Shown here piece by piece: positions 47,720 through 56,287 of a stretch of DNA of 64,000 nt (the stretch's first letter is position 1; the number at the start of each line of letters is the position of its first letter). The notes below the pieces were generated by a model. The model was not told the DNA's origin, did no database searches, and saw nothing but the letters and a program-made list of their open reading frames with translations. The DNA is from Motilibacter rhizosphaerae (lineage in GTDB: Bacteria; Actinomycetota; Actinomycetes; Motilibacterales; Motilibacteraceae). The translations under genes and the position numbers were made by a program. The DNA is taken from positions 1 to 64,000 of the forward strand of contig NZ_SGXD01000004.1 of the NCBI RefSeq assembly GCF_004216915.1, given 5' to 3'.

Positions 47720-48226
47720 CTAGGCGCCGACTCCCATCCGCTCCGCCACCAGCTCCGCCGCCTGCTCCGCACCGACGACCGCGGTGTCGATGCGCAGCAC
47801 CTCCCGGTCCCACGGCTGGTAGTCGATCTGCTCGATGTGCGACCAGGTCATCCGCGGGAGGCCGGCGATGTCGATGGTCCGCTCCTCCGCACGGCGCTGG
47901 TGCGCGACCGGGTCGGAGCAGCGCACCTCGACCTCGAGCACCGGGACACCGGCGCTCTCGGCGACGCTCCGCCAGTGGTCACGGATGCCGGGGTGCGCGT
48001 TGACCGCGTCGGCGATGACGGAGAAGCCCTGGCGCAGCAGGTCGTCCGCAAGGGCGTACAGCACGTAGTAGCCCACCGGCCCGACCGGGTGCTGCTCGGA
48101 GCCGCTGGCGACGACCGCCTGCTCCACGAGGTCGAGGCGCAGTGGGACCGCGCGGGTACGCGCGACCACCGCCCGCGCAACGGTGCTCTTGCCGCTGGCC
48201 GGCAAGCCGCTGAGGACGATGAGCAT
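47720..48226 (-). CDS. P-loop kinase-like ATP-binding protein
   Basis: 168 residues from the ATG at 48226 with GGGAGG upstream. The Walker A motif GLPASGKST is near residue 7, and a second acidic strand appears in VIADAVNAHPGIRDHW, as in gluconate/chloramphenicol/polynucleotide kinase-like enzymes. Later RAEERTIDIAGLP looks like the lid. Predicted to phosphorylate a small molecule; substrate unknown. Convergent with the XRE gene. Confidence 0.78.
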   Translation of the reverse strand: MLIVLSGLPASGKSTVARAVVARTRAVPLRLDLVEQAVVASGSEQHPVGPVGYYVLYALADDLLRQGFSVIADAVNAHPGIRDHWRSVAESAGVPVLEVEVRCSDPVAHQRRAEERTIDIAGLPRMTWSHIEQIDYQPWDREVLRIDTAVVGAEQAAELVAERMGVGA

Positions 48227-48257
48227 GGGGGTTCCTCCCGCTACCAGAAGTGGCACT

Positions 48258-49583
48258 TCAGCCGTACAGGTGCAGCAGGACCGCGAGCCCGTGCTTGCAG
48301 GGCCCGCGGCTGCCGTGGTGCCGGTCCTCCCACGGGCAGGAGCACTGCAGCCGACTCGGAGCCACGAGCACCTCGTAGTCGCTTCCGCCGCTGCTCACCC
48401 GCCAGCGACCCTTCCCCGTGGCCTGGACGGCGCCGCCGTCGAGCAGCGCCTGCGCGGAGACGAGCCGGGGGTTGCGGCGCAGCACGGCTCCGGCGTCGAC
48501 GGGGAGCCCGCGGTGGAACCACGCCTGCTCGACGAGGTCGTAGCCGAGGCGGCCGGAGGCGGCCAACCACGCCAGCCCGGCCGCCGTACGCGCCGGTCCC
48601 ATTCCCGTCGCCGCGGCGAGCGCTGCCGGGTCGACCGCCGGCTCCCAGCCGAGCTCCCCGAGCAGGCGCTCACCGTCGGCGGCCGCCTCCGGCCGCGCCA
48701 GCAGCTGGAGCAGCTGTCCCTCACCGGAGAACCCGCGCCACGCGTCCGCCGTCAGCGCGAGCGTGAGCCGGCCTCCCGGCACCTCGAGCACCCAGGCGGT
48801 GCTGCCGCCCGGCTCGGCATGGACGAGCAGGCGGGTCGCGTGGCGGGCGAGCCGGTCGAAGCCCCTCAGCCGCGAGGCTCCGGGGAGGGGGAACGTCCCT
48901 GGCACCGGGCTGCCGAGCGCGCGCCAGCCTGCCGGGCGCGGCACCACGTGCAGGTCGGGACCGGGCGGCGCGACCCGCGGGAGCGCGGCGAGGAAGGCCG
49001 GGACGGCGGGCCCGCGCAGCTCTCCCGCCAGCTGCATGCGCGCCAGCAGGGACGGGACCTCCGCGAGGCCGCGCACCCACCGGTCGGGGAGGTCGACCGG
49101 CCGCTCGACGTGCGTCGCGTCGGGTGTCGCGGCGCGCAGCCCCCCGCTCCCGACGCTGAGGTGCAGCGGCACGGCCCGGTCCACGCGGGCCAGCGCCGTG
49201 CGGAGCGGGTGGTTCACGTCGACGTTGGTCGTCCCGAAGCCGACCCGGCTGCTGCCGAGCCCCTCGGGGAGCAGGTCGAAGCGCGCGTGGACGCCGCTGC
49301 ACGCGGACATCGACTCGAAGCGCAGGCGGTCACCGCTCGCCGTGACGACGGGGTCGAGGTTGATGAGGCGCGCCGCCTGCCCGTGGTCGACGTACCGGCT
49401 GCCCGCGACGTCGGCCACTGCGAGGATCCCCGCCGCGACGACATCCGGGCGCGTGACGAACCCGCTGCAGAACTCGGGCCCCTCGACGCGCCCGAGCGGC
49501 GTCACCCCGAGCGCCGTCGCGAGGTCGAGCCTCGCTCCCTCCGCCCCGTGCTCGAGCACCGACGCCGTCCGGTAACCGGTCAT
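48258..49583 (-). CDS. SWIM zinc-finger protein
   Basis: 441 residues. The C-terminal SWIM motif is clear: CSCPWEDRHHGSRGPCKH (CxC...CxH, about 415-432). The upstream 400 residues are of the type that accompanies SWIM domains in actinobacteria, with no enzyme motif that I recognise. The ATG overlaps the stop of the upstream gene (ATGA), so the two form an operon. Family knowledge: SWIM proteins bind nucleic acid or protein partners and often sit with large helical proteins, MoxR ATPases and VWA proteins; only the helical one is present here. Confidence 0.82.
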   Translation of the reverse strand: MTGYRTASVLEHGAEGARLDLATALGVTPLGRVEGPEFCSGFVTRPDVVAAGILAVADVAGSRYVDHGQAARLINLDPVVTASGDRLRFESMSACSGVHARFDLLPEGLGSSRVGFGTTNVDVNHPLRTALARVDRAVPLHLSVGSGGLRAATPDATHVERPVDLPDRWVRGLAEVPSLLARMQLAGELRGPAVPAFLAALPRVAPPGPDLHVVPRPAGWRALGSPVPGTFPLPGASRLRGFDRLARHATRLLVHAEPGGSTAWVLEVPGGRLTLALTADAWRGFSGEGQLLQLLARPEAAADGERLLGELGWEPAVDPAALAAATGMGPARTAAGLAWLAASGRLGYDLVEQAWFHRGLPVDAGAVLRRNPRLVSAQALLDGGAVQATGKGRWRVSSGGSDYEVLVAPSRLQCSCPWEDRHHGSRGPCKHGLAVLLHLYG

Positions 49584-51283
49584 GCCCGCTCCTCCTGCAG
49601 CGCCGGTGGTGCGAGCCGCTCGAGCAGCACCCGGGCCTCGCTCTGCGCCTTCGTCTGACCCCGCCTCGCCGCCAGCGCCGCCACGTGGGGCGGCGCGGGG
49701 CGCGGCTCCGGGACCTCGACGGCGTACGTCGCCAGCATCCGCAGCAGGACCTCGAGCCCGGCCGGACGCTTCGAGGTCGCGCAGGCGAGGTCGGCGAGCT
49801 CGAGAGCGACCGGCCACAGCTGCCGGAGCGCGCCGCCGAGGAAGACGTCCTCGAGGACGCCGGCGAGGGCCGGCAGCGAGCACTCGCCCTGCTCGACCAG
49901 CGCGACCGCCGTCGCGCGCAGCCCGTTGCCGTCGCCGCCCGCGGCGAACGACACCAGGCCCTGGTGCACCAGCAGCGGCCGCCAGAACCGGCGGTACTCC
50001 GCCGGCCCGCTCAGCGCGTGCTCCCAGGACCGCCAGAGACGGGCGAGCGCCTCGTCGGGGCGCTCGGCGAGGTGCCGGGGGACGGGCGGCCCGTCACCGG
50101 GGGCGGGCGCGAGGGTCCAGAGCCCGACCGCCACCGGCCGCTCCTCGTCGCCCCCGACAGCCCCTCCGAGGGTGGTCCTGAGGGCCACGACCCGCCGTCC
50201 GAAGGCCGCATCGTCGGTGGCACCGAGCACGTCCAGCGACGCGAGGACGGCGGGCGTGCCCGCCGCCCGCTGGAGGTCCTGCTGGCCCAGCGCCTTCAGC
50301 AGCGTGTCCCGCGCACCCTGCTCCGGGCGGGCGGCCACGGTGACGGCCAGCTCCTCGAGGGCGGCTCCGTCGCGCACGAGGTCGAGCGCCATGTCGAGCA
50401 GCGCTGGGACCAGCTGGCGGTCCACGGTCGCGAGCAGGCCCAGGAGGTACGTCAGCCCGCCCGGCACCTCATCGGCCCGCAGCTCGAGCGCGGTCGCGAC
50501 CGCCAGGAGCTCGCGCTGCGCCTTCGGGCGCTGCCCGGCGGTCAGCGACTCGAGGACCTGCTCGAGGACCGACCCCCGGTCCAGCTGGCCCCGTCCGCAG
50601 ACCTCCGCCACCGCCGCGGGGAGGCCCTCCAGCCCGCCGGCGTGCCCCGACCCGAGGTAGCGCAGCAGCACGTCGGGCATCAGCGGATCGCCCACGAGCA
50701 GGTCGGCGAGCGTCGCGTACGGGCCGGCACCGGCCCACCACGTGGCGAGGAAGGTGGCGCCGCTCGGGCACGGCAGGTCGTGGTGGACGGCGACCGCGCG
50801 GAGCACGCGGGAGAGGGTCCTGCCGCTGCGGGGCACGCGACCGCCGAGGCTGACACCGCTCGCGGCCTCGACGAACGACGCCGCCCACTCCCGGTCCTGC
50901 TCCCGGAGCAGCTGCACGAGCGCCGCTTCCCCTGCAGCGTCGGGCACCCAGTCCCAGTAGTCCGCCCAGGGCACGCGAGCCGCCGCCGTGACCGGGCCGC
51001 ACAGCCGGACGGCGCACATGCCGACGGTCCACGCCGCCCGCCAGCGGACCCGGGTGCCTCCGCCGACGTCGGCGGAGGGGGGATGGAGGTGCTCGGACAG
51101 GCTCGACACCCACCGCTTGCTGCCGGCGAACCACTCCTTCGCCGCGCGCAGCTCGTCGCCCTCGAGGCCGTCCAGCAGCTGCCGGGCTGCCGCCAGGTCC
51201 CCGGCCTGGAGCACCGGCACGAGCCGCGCGGCGAAGGTCTCGGCGTCGGTCGCGGGGGACGGCACGGCGCCAGTCAACCGCAT
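49580..51283 (-). CDS. Large helical protein of SWIM operon (DUF6493-like?)
   Basis: 567 residues from the ATG at 51283; an in-frame GTG 27 bases upstream is an alternative and neither has a Shine-Dalgarno. The sequence is helical, Leu/Ala-rich and repeat-like (LLDGLEGDELRAAKEWFAG near the start), similar in look to DUF6493 proteins found beside SWIM genes. I see no catalytic motif, signal or membrane span. Probably a scaffold for the SWIM protein. Confidence 0.7.
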   Translation of the reverse strand: MRLTGAVPSPATDAETFAARLVPVLQAGDLAAARQLLDGLEGDELRAAKEWFAGSKRWVSSLSEHLHPPSADVGGGTRVRWRAAWTVGMCAVRLCGPVTAAARVPWADYWDWVPDAAGEAALVQLLREQDREWAASFVEAASGVSLGGRVPRSGRTLSRVLRAVAVHHDLPCPSGATFLATWWAGAGPYATLADLLVGDPLMPDVLLRYLGSGHAGGLEGLPAAVAEVCGRGQLDRGSVLEQVLESLTAGQRPKAQRELLAVATALELRADEVPGGLTYLLGLLATVDRQLVPALLDMALDLVRDGAALEELAVTVAARPEQGARDTLLKALGQQDLQRAAGTPAVLASLDVLGATDDAAFGRRVVALRTTLGGAVGGDEERPVAVGLWTLAPAPGDGPPVPRHLAERPDEALARLWRSWEHALSGPAEYRRFWRPLLVHQGLVSFAAGGDGNGLRATAVALVEQGECSLPALAGVLEDVFLGGALRQLWPVALELADLACATSKRPAGLEVLLRMLATYAVEVPEPRPAPPHVAALAARRGQTKAQSEARVLLERLAPPALQEERA

Positions 51284-51298
51284 GGGACTGACGCCCCC

Positions 51299-51304
51299 TA
51301 GCGT
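51299..51304 (+). promoter_or_regulatory. -10 hexamer TAGCGT of the B3/B4 gene
   Basis: TAGCGT 33 bases before the ATG at 51338, which has its own CAGGAG Shine-Dalgarno, so this message would have a short leader rather than none. Confidence 0.45.
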
Positions 51305-51337
51305 GAGCACCTCCCGCCACCCCTCAGGAGCCCCGCG

Positions 51338-52063
51338 ATGCCCGACCTCGAGGACCTCCTCGCCGCCGCGTCCGTCGACGACGAGGTGCTCGCGCTGCGT
51401 CCGGACTACCGGGCGCTGCTCGTCGCCGTCGACGGCGTCGTACCCGGCCCGGCGGGTCCCGCCGAGGACGCGCTGGTGGCGCGGGCCGAGCAGTCCGCGG
51501 CGCAGGCGCTGCGGGACGGCCCCGTCGAGGAGCTCCCGCACATCGCGGCGTGGCGGGAGGCGTACCGCGCGTTCGGCGCCAAGCCGCAGCGCACCCGCAA
51601 CAGCGCCGAGGCCCTGCTGCGGCGGGCACCGACCGGGCTGCCGCGGCTGGGCCGGCTCACCGACGTCTACAACGCCGTCTCGGTGCTCCACCGCATCCCG
51701 CTCGGGGGCGAGGACCTCGACCGGTACGCCGGCGCACCGCGCCTCGTCCGTGCCCGCGGCGACGAGCCGTTCGACACCGTCGAGGGCGGCGAGCCGGTCG
51801 TCGAGCACCCCGAGCCCGGCGAGGTCGTCTGGCGCGACGACGCGGGTGTGACCTGCCGGCGGTGGAACTGGCGCCAGGGACGGCGTACGGCGCTCCACGA
51901 GGGCACGACCAGCGCGCTGTTCATCCTCGACGCCCTCGCCCCGCTGACCGACGAGGCGCTGGCCGCGGCCGCGGACGAGCTCGTCGTGCACGTCCAGCGG
52001 CTGGGCCCCTCCGTCCGGGTGGCCCGGCGCGTGCTGGGCTCCGGGGGGACGCCCGCCCGGTAG
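51338..52063 (+). CDS. B3/B4 domain protein (PheRS-beta-like)
   Basis: 241 residues. The B3/B4 fold of phenylalanyl-tRNA synthetase beta is recognisable: WREAYRAFGAKPQRTRNSAEALLRR, LTDVYNAVSVLHRIPLGGEDLD, and CRRWNWRQGRRTAL. Stand-alone members are common and may edit or bind mischarged tRNA, but this is not proven. ATG with CAGGAG upstream. Its stop TAG is part of the -10 hexamer for the next gene. Confidence 0.85.
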   Translation: MPDLEDLLAAASVDDEVLALRPDYRALLVAVDGVVPGPAGPAEDALVARAEQSAAQALRDGPVEELPHIAAWREAYRAFGAKPQRTRNSAEALLRRAPTGLPRLGRLTDVYNAVSVLHRIPLGGEDLDRYAGAPRLVRARGDEPFDTVEGGEPVVEHPEPGEVVWRDDAGVTCRRWNWRQGRRTALHEGTTSALFILDALAPLTDEALAAAADELVVHVQRLGPSVRVARRVLGSGGTPAR

Positions 52064-52066
52064 CCT
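52061..52066 (+). promoter_or_regulatory. -10 hexamer TAGCCT built on a stop codon
   Basis: TAGCCT begins with the TAG stop of the B3/B4 gene and ends 8 bases before the GTG at 52075. Confidence 0.45.
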
Positions 52067-52074
52067 CGGCGCCC

Positions 52075-53652
52075 GTGACGGGGACGGGCGGCGTACCACT
52101 GGACCGCCGCCGCGTCCTCGGTCTCGGCGCGGCGCTCGGCGCCGGCCTCGTCACCGGCGCCTGCACGTCGGACCCTGCTCCCCCGCCGCGGCCCGTGCCG
52201 ACGCCCACCCCGGCCCTCGTCCGGCGGGCCAGGCGCCGGCCGTTCGAACCGGCCGAGGTTCCCACGCGCTTCTGGGACGCGCAGGCCCGCGCCCCGCGCG
52301 AGCGCGAGGTGGAGGGGTTCGCCGACCGCGTCAGCGTGCTCCCGGGCGAGCCGGTCCGGCTCTTCCTCTCCAGCACGGCACCCGAGGTGCGGGTGACCGC
52401 GTACCGCGTCGGCTGGTACGCCGGGGCCGGCGCCGCCCGCGTGTGGGCGTCGGGCACGGTCCCCGCGCGGCTGCAGCCGCCGGGCGTCACCACAGGTCCG
52501 CTCCGCACGGTGGTCGCGCCGTGGGAGCCCACCCTGACGGTGCCGACCGCGGGCTGGCGGCCGGGGGCCTACCTGCTGCGGCTCGACGCCTCCAGCGGCG
52601 GCAGCTCGATGGTCCCGCTCGTCGTCCGGAGCACCTCGACCGCGGGCGCGCTCGTCCTGAGCTCCGCGGTCGCGACGTGGCAGGCGTACAACGCCTGGGG
52701 CGGGCGCAGCCTCTACCACGGCACCGGCGGGCTCGGCGACGACGCGGGCCGCTCGCTCGCCGTCAGCTTCGACCGGCCCTACGACAAGGGCGGTGACGAC
52801 ATCTTCCGCAACTACGAGCTGCCGGTCGTGCAGCTCGCCGAGCGGCTCGGCCTTCCCGTCGCGTACACCACCAGCGTGCAGCTCGACAGCGACCCGTCCC
52901 TGCTCAGCGGGGCCAAGGCGCTGGTGTCGCTGGGGCACGACGAGTACTGGTCCGTGGCGATGCGCCAGCACGCGACGGCCGCCCGCGACGCCGGCACCAA
53001 CATCGCCTTCCTCGGCGCGAACGCGTGCTACCGCCGCATCCGCTTCGGCGAAACCGAGCTCGGCTCAGGCCGGCTCGTCACCTGCTACAAGGGCGCGTGG
53101 CACGAGGACCCGTACGTCCACACCGACCCCGCGCAGGTGACGACGGACTGGCGGGCAGACCCGCACCCAGAGCCGGAGGCCACGCTCGTCGGGCCGCAGT
53201 ACGAGGGCTTCCCCGTGCGCGGCGACTACACCGTCACCAACGCCGGCAGCTGGGTCTTCGCCGGCACGGGGCTGCGCGACGGCGACACGCTCCCCCGCCT
53301 CGCCGGCCCCGAGTACGACCGGGTCATGCCGCAGCCAGGACTGCCTGCAGGACTGGAGCTCCTCGCTCACAGCAAGGTCGTCTGCCGCGGCGTGCGCACC
53401 TTCCAGGACTCGGCGTACTACACCACCGCGAGCGGTGCGGGCGTCCTCAGCACGGGCACCATGCGGTGGGTGGGCAGCGTCGGCGGCAACTGCGGCACGC
53501 GCGTGAAGGACGTGACGACGAGGGCGACGGCCAACGTGCTGGAGGCGTTCGCCGCAGGACCCGCGGGGCTGCAGCACCCCGCCGAGGGTGGTGCGACGGA
53601 GGTCGACACGTACCCGGGTGACGCGGTCGCGGCACGCCGCGACCTGTGGTGA
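52075..53652 (+). CDS. Tat-type lipoprotein with N,N-dimethylformamidase-beta-like domain
   Basis: 525 residues from a GTG. The N-terminus has an arginine motif (LDRRRVLGLGAAL) and a lipobox-like VTGACTS, so a Tat-exported lipoprotein is likely. A beta-sandwich region (about 60-190) precedes a domain matching the C-terminal part of the dimethylformamidase beta subunit (AYNAWGGRSLYH, SFDRPYDKGG, LGHDEYWS, FLGANACYRRIRF). Family knowledge: the true amidase needs a small alpha subunit, not seen here, so dimethylformamide hydrolysis should not be assumed. Confidence 0.82.
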   Translation: MTGTGGVPLDRRRVLGLGAALGAGLVTGACTSDPAPPPRPVPTPTPALVRRARRRPFEPAEVPTRFWDAQARAPREREVEGFADRVSVLPGEPVRLFLSSTAPEVRVTAYRVGWYAGAGAARVWASGTVPARLQPPGVTTGPLRTVVAPWEPTLTVPTAGWRPGAYLLRLDASSGGSSMVPLVVRSTSTAGALVLSSAVATWQAYNAWGGRSLYHGTGGLGDDAGRSLAVSFDRPYDKGGDDIFRNYELPVVQLAERLGLPVAYTTSVQLDSDPSLLSGAKALVSLGHDEYWSVAMRQHATAARDAGTNIAFLGANACYRRIRFGETELGSGRLVTCYKGAWHEDPYVHTDPAQVTTDWRADPHPEPEATLVGPQYEGFPVRGDYTVTNAGSWVFAGTGLRDGDTLPRLAGPEYDRVMPQPGLPAGLELLAHSKVVCRGVRTFQDSAYYTTASGAGVLSTGTMRWVGSVGGNCGTRVKDVTTRATANVLEAFAAGPAGLQHPAEGGATEVDTYPGDAVAARRDLW

Positions 53653-53656
53653 GCGG

Positions 53657-54211
53657 CTAGCTGCCCGGCCTTGCCCGGACGTGCAGCTGCTCGCCCTGCG
53701 GGCCGAAGAGGTTGAGCAGCTCAGCGGTCTCCGGACCCGGGTTGCCCACGTAGTGCGGCACCCGGGTGTCGAACTCCGCCACCTCGCCGGCCTCGAGGAG
53801 CAGGTCCTGCTCCCCGAGCAGCAGCCGCACGCGACCGCTCAGGACGTAGAGCCACTCGTAGCCCTCGTGCCGCTTGAGCACGGGCGACTTCGGCCAGCGC
53901 GGCGGCAGGATCTGCTTGTAGGCCTGGAGTCCTCCCGGCCGACGCGTCAGCGGGAGGTACGTCGCGCCGTGCCGCCGCACGGGCCGCAGGTGCACGCGCG
54001 GGTCACCGGTCGGCGGCGCGTCGACGAGCTCGTCGAGCGTCACGCCGTACGCCCTGGCGAGCGGGAGCAGCAGCTCCAGCGTCGCGCGCCGCCCTCCGGA
54101 CTCCAGCCGCGACAGGGTGCTCACCGAGATGCCCGTCTGCGCGGACACCTCCGCGAGGGTGGCTCCGGCCTGCGTCCGCAGCTCCCGCAGGCGTGCCCCG
54201 AGTCCGTCCAC
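53657..54211 (-). CDS. XRE-family regulator with cupin domain
   Basis: 184 residues from a GTG. Helix-turn-helix at about 5-58 (LRTQAGATLAEVSAQTGISVSTLSRLESG), cupin beta-barrel at about 105-178 (HEGYEWLYVLSGRVRLLLGEQDLLLEAGEVAEF). The cupin probably senses a small ligand or metal. The divergent gap with the methyltransferase gene holds a perfect palindrome (54221-54235), a likely autoregulatory site. Confidence 0.88.
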   Translation of the reverse strand: MDGLGARLRELRTQAGATLAEVSAQTGISVSTLSRLESGGRRATLELLLPLARAYGVTLDELVDAPPTGDPRVHLRPVRRHGATYLPLTRRPGGLQAYKQILPPRWPKSPVLKRHEGYEWLYVLSGRVRLLLGEQDLLLEAGEVAEFDTRVPHYVGNPGPETAELLNLFGPQGEQLHVRARPGS

Positions 54212-54220
54212 GTCCCCATC

Positions 54221-54235
54221 TTGCCGGACCGGCAA
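54221..54235. promoter_or_regulatory. Operator palindrome TTGCCGG-A-CCGGCAA
   Basis: A perfect 7+7 inverted repeat 10 bases before the XRE-cupin start, with an extra TTGCC half-site at 54242. Probably bound by the XRE-cupin protein and acting on the divergent methyltransferase gene too. Confidence 0.6.
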
Positions 54236-54277
54236 CTCTGCTTGCCAGCGCGGGCGGGCGGAGCGCAGAGTCACCTC

Positions 54278-54922
54278 ATGACGACGAACGACCAGGACGA
54301 GCTCGCCCGCCTGCTCAGCGAGGAGGCGTGGGACGAGCGCTACAGCGAGCACTCCGGGGCCATGTGGAGCGGTGAGCCGAACCCTGCGCTCGTCGCGGAG
54401 GTCCGCGGCCTCCCTCCGGGCAAGGCTCTCGACGCCGGCTGCGGCGAGGGCGGCGACGCGATCTGGCTGGCGCAGCGCGGGTGGGAGGTCACCGGCGTCG
54501 ACCTCTCGTCGGTGGCCCTCGACAAGGCCGCAGCAGCAGCGGCTCCTCGCGGAGTGCAGGTCACCTGGCAGCACCTCGACCCGGTCGCCTCACCGCTGCC
54601 GGCCGCGACGTACGACCTGGTGACGAGCTCCTACGTGCACCTCCCCGAGGAGCAGCGCAGGGCACTGCACGCCAACCTCGCCCAGGCCGTCGTCCCCGGT
54701 GGCACACTGCTCCTCGTCCAGCACCATCCCTCGTTCGCGCACGGCAACGACCACCCGCTCGCGCAGTACGGGCTGCTGCTCACCCCGGAGCAGCTGGCGG
54801 ACGACCTCGACCCGGAGCAGTGGGAGGTCGTCGTCTGCGCCGTGCGCGAGCGCGCGCACGTCCACGCGGGTGACCACCCGGTCCTCGACAGCGTCCTGCG
54901 GGCCCGCAAGCGCGTCGGCTAG
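54278..54922 (+). CDS. Class I SAM-dependent methyltransferase
   Basis: 214 residues. Motif I ALDAGCGEGGDAIWLA (about 50-65), an acidic strand in VTGVDLSSVAL and a later PGGTLLLVQHHP are typical. The opening DERYSEHSGAMWSGEPNPALV resembles TehB-like or SAM-dependent detoxification methyltransferases. Substrate unknown; divergent pairing with the XRE-cupin gene suggests a small-molecule-induced detoxification role (inference). Its stop is in a CTAG shared with the convergent DeoR-like gene. Confidence 0.85.
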   Translation: MTTNDQDELARLLSEEAWDERYSEHSGAMWSGEPNPALVAEVRGLPPGKALDAGCGEGGDAIWLAQRGWEVTGVDLSSVALDKAAAAAAPRGVQVTWQHLDPVASPLPAATYDLVTSSYVHLPEEQRRALHANLAQAVVPGGTLLLVQHHPSFAHGNDHPLAQYGLLLTPEQLADDLDPEQWEVVVCAVRERAHVHAGDHPVLDSVLRARKRVG

Positions 54923-55146
54923 GGACGGTCGGGTGCGAGCGGCGCGAGCCGCAGGGAGAGCGCCCCTCCGTGCACGCGGCACAGCGCGCCCTCGCGGTCG
55001 AGCAGCTCGAGGTCGCGCCGGATCGTGAGGTCGGAGACGCCGAGGTGGACCGCGAGGGCGCGCGTGGTGACCGCGTCCTCGCGCTCCAGCCACCGCACGA
55101 TCTGGCGGCGGCGGAGCTCGGGCAGGAGCGGATCGTCAGCAGGCAC
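54919..55146 (-). CDS. DeoR-type helix-turn-helix protein, HTH only
   Basis: 75 residues from a GTG at 55146. Nearly the whole protein is the DeoR N-terminal domain: LRRRQIVRWLERED, LAVHLGVSDLTIRRDLELLDREG and the family hallmark RVHGGA. The sugar-phosphate sensor domain (about 180 residues) is missing, and the stop follows soon after. Either a free-standing DNA-binding protein or the 5' remnant of a decayed regulator. It lies downstream of the LacI gene in the same direction, next to sugar-use genes. Confidence 0.7.
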   Translation of the reverse strand: MPADDPLLPELRRRQIVRWLEREDAVTTRALAVHLGVSDLTIRRDLELLDREGALCRVHGGALSLRLAPLAPDRP

Positions 55147-55170
55147 GACCCTCGCCCCCTCGGACCCCGA

Positions 55171-55210
55171 CCGGGCATGACCAGGCACGACCAGGCATGA
55201 CCAGGCATGC
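55171..55210. repeat. 10-bp tandem repeat CCAGGCATGA
   Basis: Four near-identical 10-base units in the gap between the DeoR-like gene and the LacI gene. Confidence 0.85.
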
Positions 55211-55217
55211 AACGTTG
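55210..55217. promoter_or_regulatory. LacI-type site CAACGTTG
   Basis: Same 8-base palindrome core as the two sites before the sugar operon (56358-56379), here between the LacI and DeoR-like genes. Confidence 0.45.
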
Positions 55218-55267
55218 GAAAGCGCAGCCAGCCAAGCATGCGCACGATGCCGAGGTCAAGCAGCCCC

Positions 55268-56281
55268 TCAGCTGCTCTCGCGCACCTGGACCGAGTGGTC
55301 GACGAAGACCGCGCGGGGCGGGATGTCCCCGCCGCCGGCGATCCGCTCGGCGAGCAGGCTGAGCGCCGTACGCGCCAGCGACGCCTTGTCCGGCGACACG
55401 GTGGACAGCGAGGGCGAGCTGTAGCGCGTCTCCTCGATGTCGTCGAAGCCCACGACGGCCACGTCCTCGGGGACGCGCAACCCCGCCTCCTGCAGCCCGC
55501 GGAGCGCACCGAGGGCCAGCAGGTCGTTGAGGCAGAAGATCGCGTCGACCTTCTTGCGGCGGCTGAGCAGCCGGCGCACGGCCGCGGCGCCGTCGGCGCG
55601 GTGCCACTCCTCCGCCGGCACCACGAGCTTGGGGTCCGGGGAGAGTCCGCGAGCGGCCAGGGCCTCCTCGAAGCCCTGCAGGCGCAGCTCCGCCGTCCGG
55701 CCGCGCTCGCCGCGCTGCGACCCGATGACGGCGATCCGCTTGCGGCCGCGGTCGAGCAGGTGCTCCACCGCTTCCCGTGCCGCCGCCGTGTTGTCGATCG
55801 CCACGTGGTCCGCCAGGCCGGGGCTCACCCGCTCCCCGAGCAGCACGAGCGGCGTCCGCGCCGCGTGCACGCTGATCTCCTCGTCGGAGAGCGCCAGCGG
55901 GCTCAGCAGCAGACCGTCGATGAGGTTCGCGGAGATGCCGAGCGCAGCCTCGCGCTCCCGCTCGGCGAAGCCGCCCGTCTCGTCGACGAGCACCGTCCAG
56001 CCCCGCTCCGCTGCGGCCTGCACCACGTGGTGCGCCAGCTCGGCGAAGTAGGGGATGCTCAGCTCGGGCACGGCGAGCGCGATGAGGTCCGACTTCCCGC
56101 GCCGCAGCTGGCGGGCGGCCGCGTTGGGCTGGTAGCCGAGCTCGGCGATCGCCTCCTGCACGCGCTGCCGCGTCCTGTCGGAGACGTAGGGGTAGTCGTT
56201 GACGACGTTGGAGACCGTCTTGATCGACACGCCCGCGCGCGCAGCGACGTCCTTCAACCGTGCGTCCGGCTGCTTGGGCAC
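55268..56281 (-). CDS. LacI-family repressor of the sugar operon
   Basis: 337 residues from the GTG at 56281; a longer form from ATG 56332 would add 17 residues that are unusual for LacI proteins. HTH RLKDVAARAGVSIKTVSNVVND at about 7-28, hinge helix NAAARQLRRGKSD, then the sugar-binding domain (IPYFAELAHHVVQAA, CLNDLLALGALRGL, VGFDDIEETRYSSP). A TACCGT hexamer 6 bases upstream suggests a leaderless start. It is divergent from the sugar ABC operon and almost certainly its repressor, through the AACGTT sites in the gap. Confidence 0.92.
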   Translation of the reverse strand: MPKQPDARLKDVAARAGVSIKTVSNVVNDYPYVSDRTRQRVQEAIAELGYQPNAAARQLRRGKSDLIALAVPELSIPYFAELAHHVVQAAAERGWTVLVDETGGFAEREREAALGISANLIDGLLLSPLALSDEEISVHAARTPLVLLGERVSPGLADHVAIDNTAAAREAVEHLLDRGRKRIAVIGSQRGERGRTAELRLQGFEEALAARGLSPDPKLVVPAEEWHRADGAAAVRRLLSRRKKVDAIFCLNDLLALGALRGLQEAGLRVPEDVAVVGFDDIEETRYSSPSLSTVSPDKASLARTALSLLAERIAGGGDIPPRAVFVDHSVQVRESS

Positions 56282-56287
56282 GCTGGG

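Noticed and set aside
52075-53652. Functional N,N-dimethylformamidase
   Set aside because: Only a beta-subunit-like domain on a lipoprotein is present; no small alpha subunit gene is adjacent, so the substrate should not be assumed.
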